Below, piece after piece: positions 61,401-64,000 of a stretch of 64,000 bases of DNA. The position numbers were made by a program, and so were the translations under genes. Within the stretch, counting starts at the first letter, position 1. Every line of letters begins with the position of its first letter. This DNA is from Adineta ricciae (taxonomy: Eukaryota; Rotifera; Eurotatoria; Adinetida; Adinetidae), in assembly GCA_905250025.1 (NCBI GenBank), contig CAJNOJ010000010.1:476270-540269 (forward strand), in the 5' to 3' direction. Under the pieces are notes generated by a model. The model had not been told where the DNA came from. It saw only the letters and a program-made list of their open reading frames with translations, and did no database searches.

Positions 61401-64000
61401 CAATGGAAACAACTGTATCGAGTATGTTTCGCGATAAAAAGAAATCGATCTGATCTTTTATCATTTAGCATCGACACCATCTGTTCCAAGCTCTACCGCA
61501 AGCACGATATTAACAGGTACCTTCCATTTACAACGAATAATTTTTTTCACAAGCTTACATGTCATTCGTTATTTTCATCCTAGCAACATCAGGAACAATT
61601 TCCTATCCATCGTCTACGACCCAAGCAACAGGTAAAGCATGGGTCTTTCGTGAAAATATGTCATCCTCATGATAGGCACATATAATATCACAACTAAATT
61701 ATTGTCCCTTTTTCTCTTCTAGTTACTAATGGAACACATATCTGTACGTTGGAAGAAGGTATGAATAATCCTCAGGCAGTACTAGACTATACCATCAATG
61801 GCAATCACTCACCACAAACGCCAAATATTTCTCCTACTGGTACTGGTGTAACATTCACCTCGAAAACTGCTGAAATCGCGATAGACTTTGCCCCGTCGAT
61901 CACACCCATCGTCGTCTCATTATCTATCGCCAAAACATCGATTACAAACGTCAACGGAGTTACAGTTTTAATTATCCCAACAGACAATTCCGGCACGATA
62001 ACACTTCAATCACCAACCAATGATACTGTCGTCACCGGTTTCCCCAAAACACCACTTTCCGCAGGTTCAACACTATTGATTACATTCCACACATATGACG
62101 GTCAACCACCTCGCCGTGTCACGTTATCTCTCATTGCTTGTTTCTATCCTCAACCATTAACAACTCCTACCTCAGAAACAGAGAGCACCACAGCTACAGT
62201 CGGTACTGGAGTCACTCAAGGAACACCAGGCACAGGAGCAAGCACATTGACACCGGGAACTGAAGCCACCCAAGGAACACCAGGCACAGCACCAACGGGA
62301 GCAACTGGAGCAACAGAAGGCACCGGAGCAACACAAGGTACTGGCGCTACACAAGGAACTGGAGCTACACAAGGAACTGCAGGCACTGGAGCTACTCAAG
62401 GAACACCAGGTACAGGAGCAAGCACACTAACACCAGGAACCGGAGCCACCCAAGGAACACCAGGCACAGCACCAACCGGAGCTACTGGAGCTACTGGAGC
62501 CACAGAAGGCACCGGAGCAACACAAGGCACTGGAGCTACAGAAGGTACTGGAGCTACACAGCAAAGTAATTATGAACAACTTTGAAATCTTCTCATATGC
62601 ATTTGAAATTTCCTTATAGCATCCATTAGTCAATCCACTTTTTCAACAACTGGCAAAACTACTGTAACGACAGGTGAGATCCATAACAAATGAGTGGCGT
62701 TTATGATGTTTCGTGTGTCAATTTATAGGTGTTCCGTCGATCTCGACGACGGTAGTCACGCAAACCACAACACCTACGTGTGTTTCGTCGTCGTACTTCT
62801 CATTTTTGTCGGAGTACAATGCTATTACGATTGGAGATTTCAGCTCCTCATCTGACGTGAACTCGCGAACACTGGTTTGTGGGAACTTGCTTCAGGGAGC
62901 AACGTTCGGTGACCGATTGGATCAAAATAGCTTTAATCCATTAATTTATACCGTTGAAATCAACGGCTCGGTCTTGTCCCAAAATACGATTAGAGCTTTA
63001 GCAGGTAGCGTCGCAGTTGGTCCATATCCAAGCAACCGAGTGTCCCAGGTACAAGGAGATAAAATAAAATACACAGTCGACGGACGACCAGTTGAAGTGA
63101 ATCAAGGCAACAAGAACGCCACAGTTCGAATCGATACAACCTTACCACAACGGTGCGCGGACATTTCTTCACGAATGACCGCTTTGTCACAGCTACTCAC
63201 TCAGCTTACCCCCAACAATAACATCACAGCACCATCGTCATCACAGGATGGCCCACTTTTCTTGAATGTCAGAAACGTCGACAGCAGTGGTTTCGCCATT
63301 TTTAACGTATCAGCCAGCACTATCTTCGGACCAACCGTGCAACGAATTGATACCAACATAACCAACAACAACGTCAAGTTCATTTTAATCAACGTTTACG
63401 GAAAGTCCATCAACTGGCAAAAGGGTGATCTAACGGGCACATGGTTTCAACCTTATCAGCCATCGATCACAAAAACACTTTGGAACTTTCCCGAAGCCGA
63501 AACCCTGAACTTCGGTCCAAACATACGAGGTGCTGTGTTAGGCCCGAAGGGCACCGTAACAACAAACAGTAATATCGATGGTGCTGTCGCAGTGTACTCA
63601 ATTAAACAAGTCGGCGAAATTCATTATCCACTCCTCGCCGCACCAGACTGCGTTACGCCACCTTCAACAGCAACATATACATCCTTAGCCACACAAACTA
63701 CAACGGGAACCAAAGCTACCGCAAGTACTGCAGCAACACAAGGCACCGGAGCTACACAAAGTACTGCTGGTACTGGAGCTACTCAAGGAACACCAGGTAC
63801 AGGAGCAAGCACACTAACACCAGGAACCGGAGCCACCCAAGGAACACCAGGCACAGCACCAACTGGAGCAACAGGAGCAACTGGAGCCACAGAAGGCACC
63901 GGAGCAACACAAGGTACTGGCGCTACACAAGGAACTGCAGGCACTGGAGCCACTCAAGGAACACCAGGTACAGGAGCAAGCACACCCACACAAGATCCGC
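52493..64000 (+). CDS. Giant secreted VWD/C8/TIL-LDLa-discoidin protein with choice-of-anchor A domain (open at window end)
   Basis: Signal peptide exon ([20 protein letters not shown]), then VTAQSS. Domains in order: an EGF-like module ([18 protein letters not shown], 53010-53100); three VWD-C8-TIL units (VWD near 53380-53985, 54740-55360 and 56415-57000, each with GLCGT or GLCGDS); eight LDLa modules (57820-59140) with S-D-E motifs; four beta-sandwich modules ending in a ..C near 59665, 60473, 61085 and 62140, the second discoidin-like ([18 protein letters not shown]); Ser/Thr mucin-like linkers; a GATQGT repeat; a choice-of-anchor A domain (62780-63650); and a second repeat running off the end. 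Architecture recalls hemocytin/SCO-spondin/mucins, i.e. an extracellular matrix or mucus protein. Introns of about 50 bases explain apparent frame breaks, e.g. 60115-60164. Confidence 0.85.
57820..59140 (+). other. Eight LDL receptor class A modules
   Basis: Eight six-cysteine modules, most with the calcium-binding D.SDE pattern ([45 protein letters not shown], then divergent [28 protein letters not shown]). The first six are close together; the last two are separated by Thr/Ser/Pro linkers and introns. Confidence 0.88.
62160..62570 (+). repeat. Mucin-like Gly/Thr/Ala/Gln repeat, block 1
   Basis: In-frame short repeats encoding [22 protein letters not shown] and GATGATEGT variants. Dense Thr should carry O-glycans. 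Its reverse strand is open but is only a shadow. Confidence 0.92.
62780..63650 (+). other. Choice-of-anchor A (pAdhesive_15-like) domain
   Basis: About 290 residues within one exon. [20 protein letters not shown] and [12 protein letters not shown] match the opening 'flexible-surface' strands; a long middle has [16 protein letters not shown]; then [62 protein letters not shown] and [14 protein letters not shown] give the typical end of this family (N-I-x-G-x-v-l-A-P-x-a-x-v, then G.(I/E)H..P). The domain is known from bacterial and fungal cell-surface proteins. It sits between two mucin-like blocks. Confidence 0.8.
63690..64000 (+). repeat. Mucin-like Gly/Thr/Ala/Gln repeat, block 2 (continues beyond window)
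   Basis: Nearly the same sequence as block 1: a stretch of about 160 bases around 63770-63930 matches 62385-62545 with few changes. The frame stays open to the last base. Confidence 0.9.

Noticed and set aside
62172..62633. Cys/Ser-rich minus-strand open frames
   Set aside because: Antisense shadows of the Gly/Thr mucin-like repeat.

Overview
The window reads as nuclear DNA of a small-genome animal, most likely a bdelloid rotifer. It is AT-rich and gene-dense. Genes have many GT-AG introns of only about 45-60 bases, and the genes are metazoan (SERP/RAMP4, MED16, SRD5A3, kizuna, an ANKRD26-like protein, a neurobeachin-like BEACH protein, a metabotropic glutamate receptor, a giant VWD/LDLa protein). 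An intronless GH127 glycoside hydrolase, a family otherwise known mainly from microbes, sits among them. A mono-ADP-ribosyltransferase and possible spliced-leader acceptors between close gene pairs fit the same reading. The taxon is inferred from gene content, not from a marker gene. Two single n characters (6424, 13842) are assembly joins: the first is flanked by a perfect 221-bp duplication, and the second removes a BEACH domain.

Layout. 1-2 kb: an amino-acid transporter cut by the window edge, an NDUFB4-like complex I subunit, and SERP/RAMP4 divergent from it. 3-6.3 kb: an ADP-ribosyltransferase, then an FBXL12-like F-box gene only 13 bases downstream of a small coiled-coil gene. 6.9-8.9 kb: two mu-like glutathione S-transferases, one with introns and one without. 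9.5-10.65 kb: a predicted mitochondrion-targeted protein with a long Lys/Gly/Asp/Gln repeat tail. 11.1-13.1 kb: the GH127 enzyme. 13.4-22.4 kb: the neurobeachin-like gene, with a tRNA-Leu(CAG) gene inside one of its introns on the opposite strand. 23.2-26.6 kb: the glutamate receptor. 28-30.2 kb: an EF-hand-like protein, polyprenol reductase SRD5A3, and a small membrane protein. 31-34.5 kb: a monocarboxylate-transporter-like protein. 34.5-37.8 kb: a gene-poor AT-rich stretch. 37.8-45.9 kb: kizuna and an ANKRD26-like gene, head to head. 46.2-51.4 kb: a FAM162-like mitochondrial protein, MED16, and an unrecognised multipass membrane protein. 52.5-64 kb: a giant secreted protein, still open at the window end.

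Themes. Most genes are housekeeping genes and do not form one pathway. The exceptions are the divergent centrosome/centriole pair (kizuna and ANKRD26-like), the two same-strand pairs that look like small operons, and three candidates tied to known bdelloid traits: the horizontally acquired enzyme, the disordered mitochondrial protein (possible desiccation relevance, inference only), and the giant matrix protein that carries a microbial-type choice-of-anchor A domain between mucin-like repeats.

Exon boundaries were read by eye from GT-AG signals and frame. For the glutamate receptor, the first GST, the F-box protein and the mitochondrial repeat protein, the exon sums are exact multiples of three, which supports those models.
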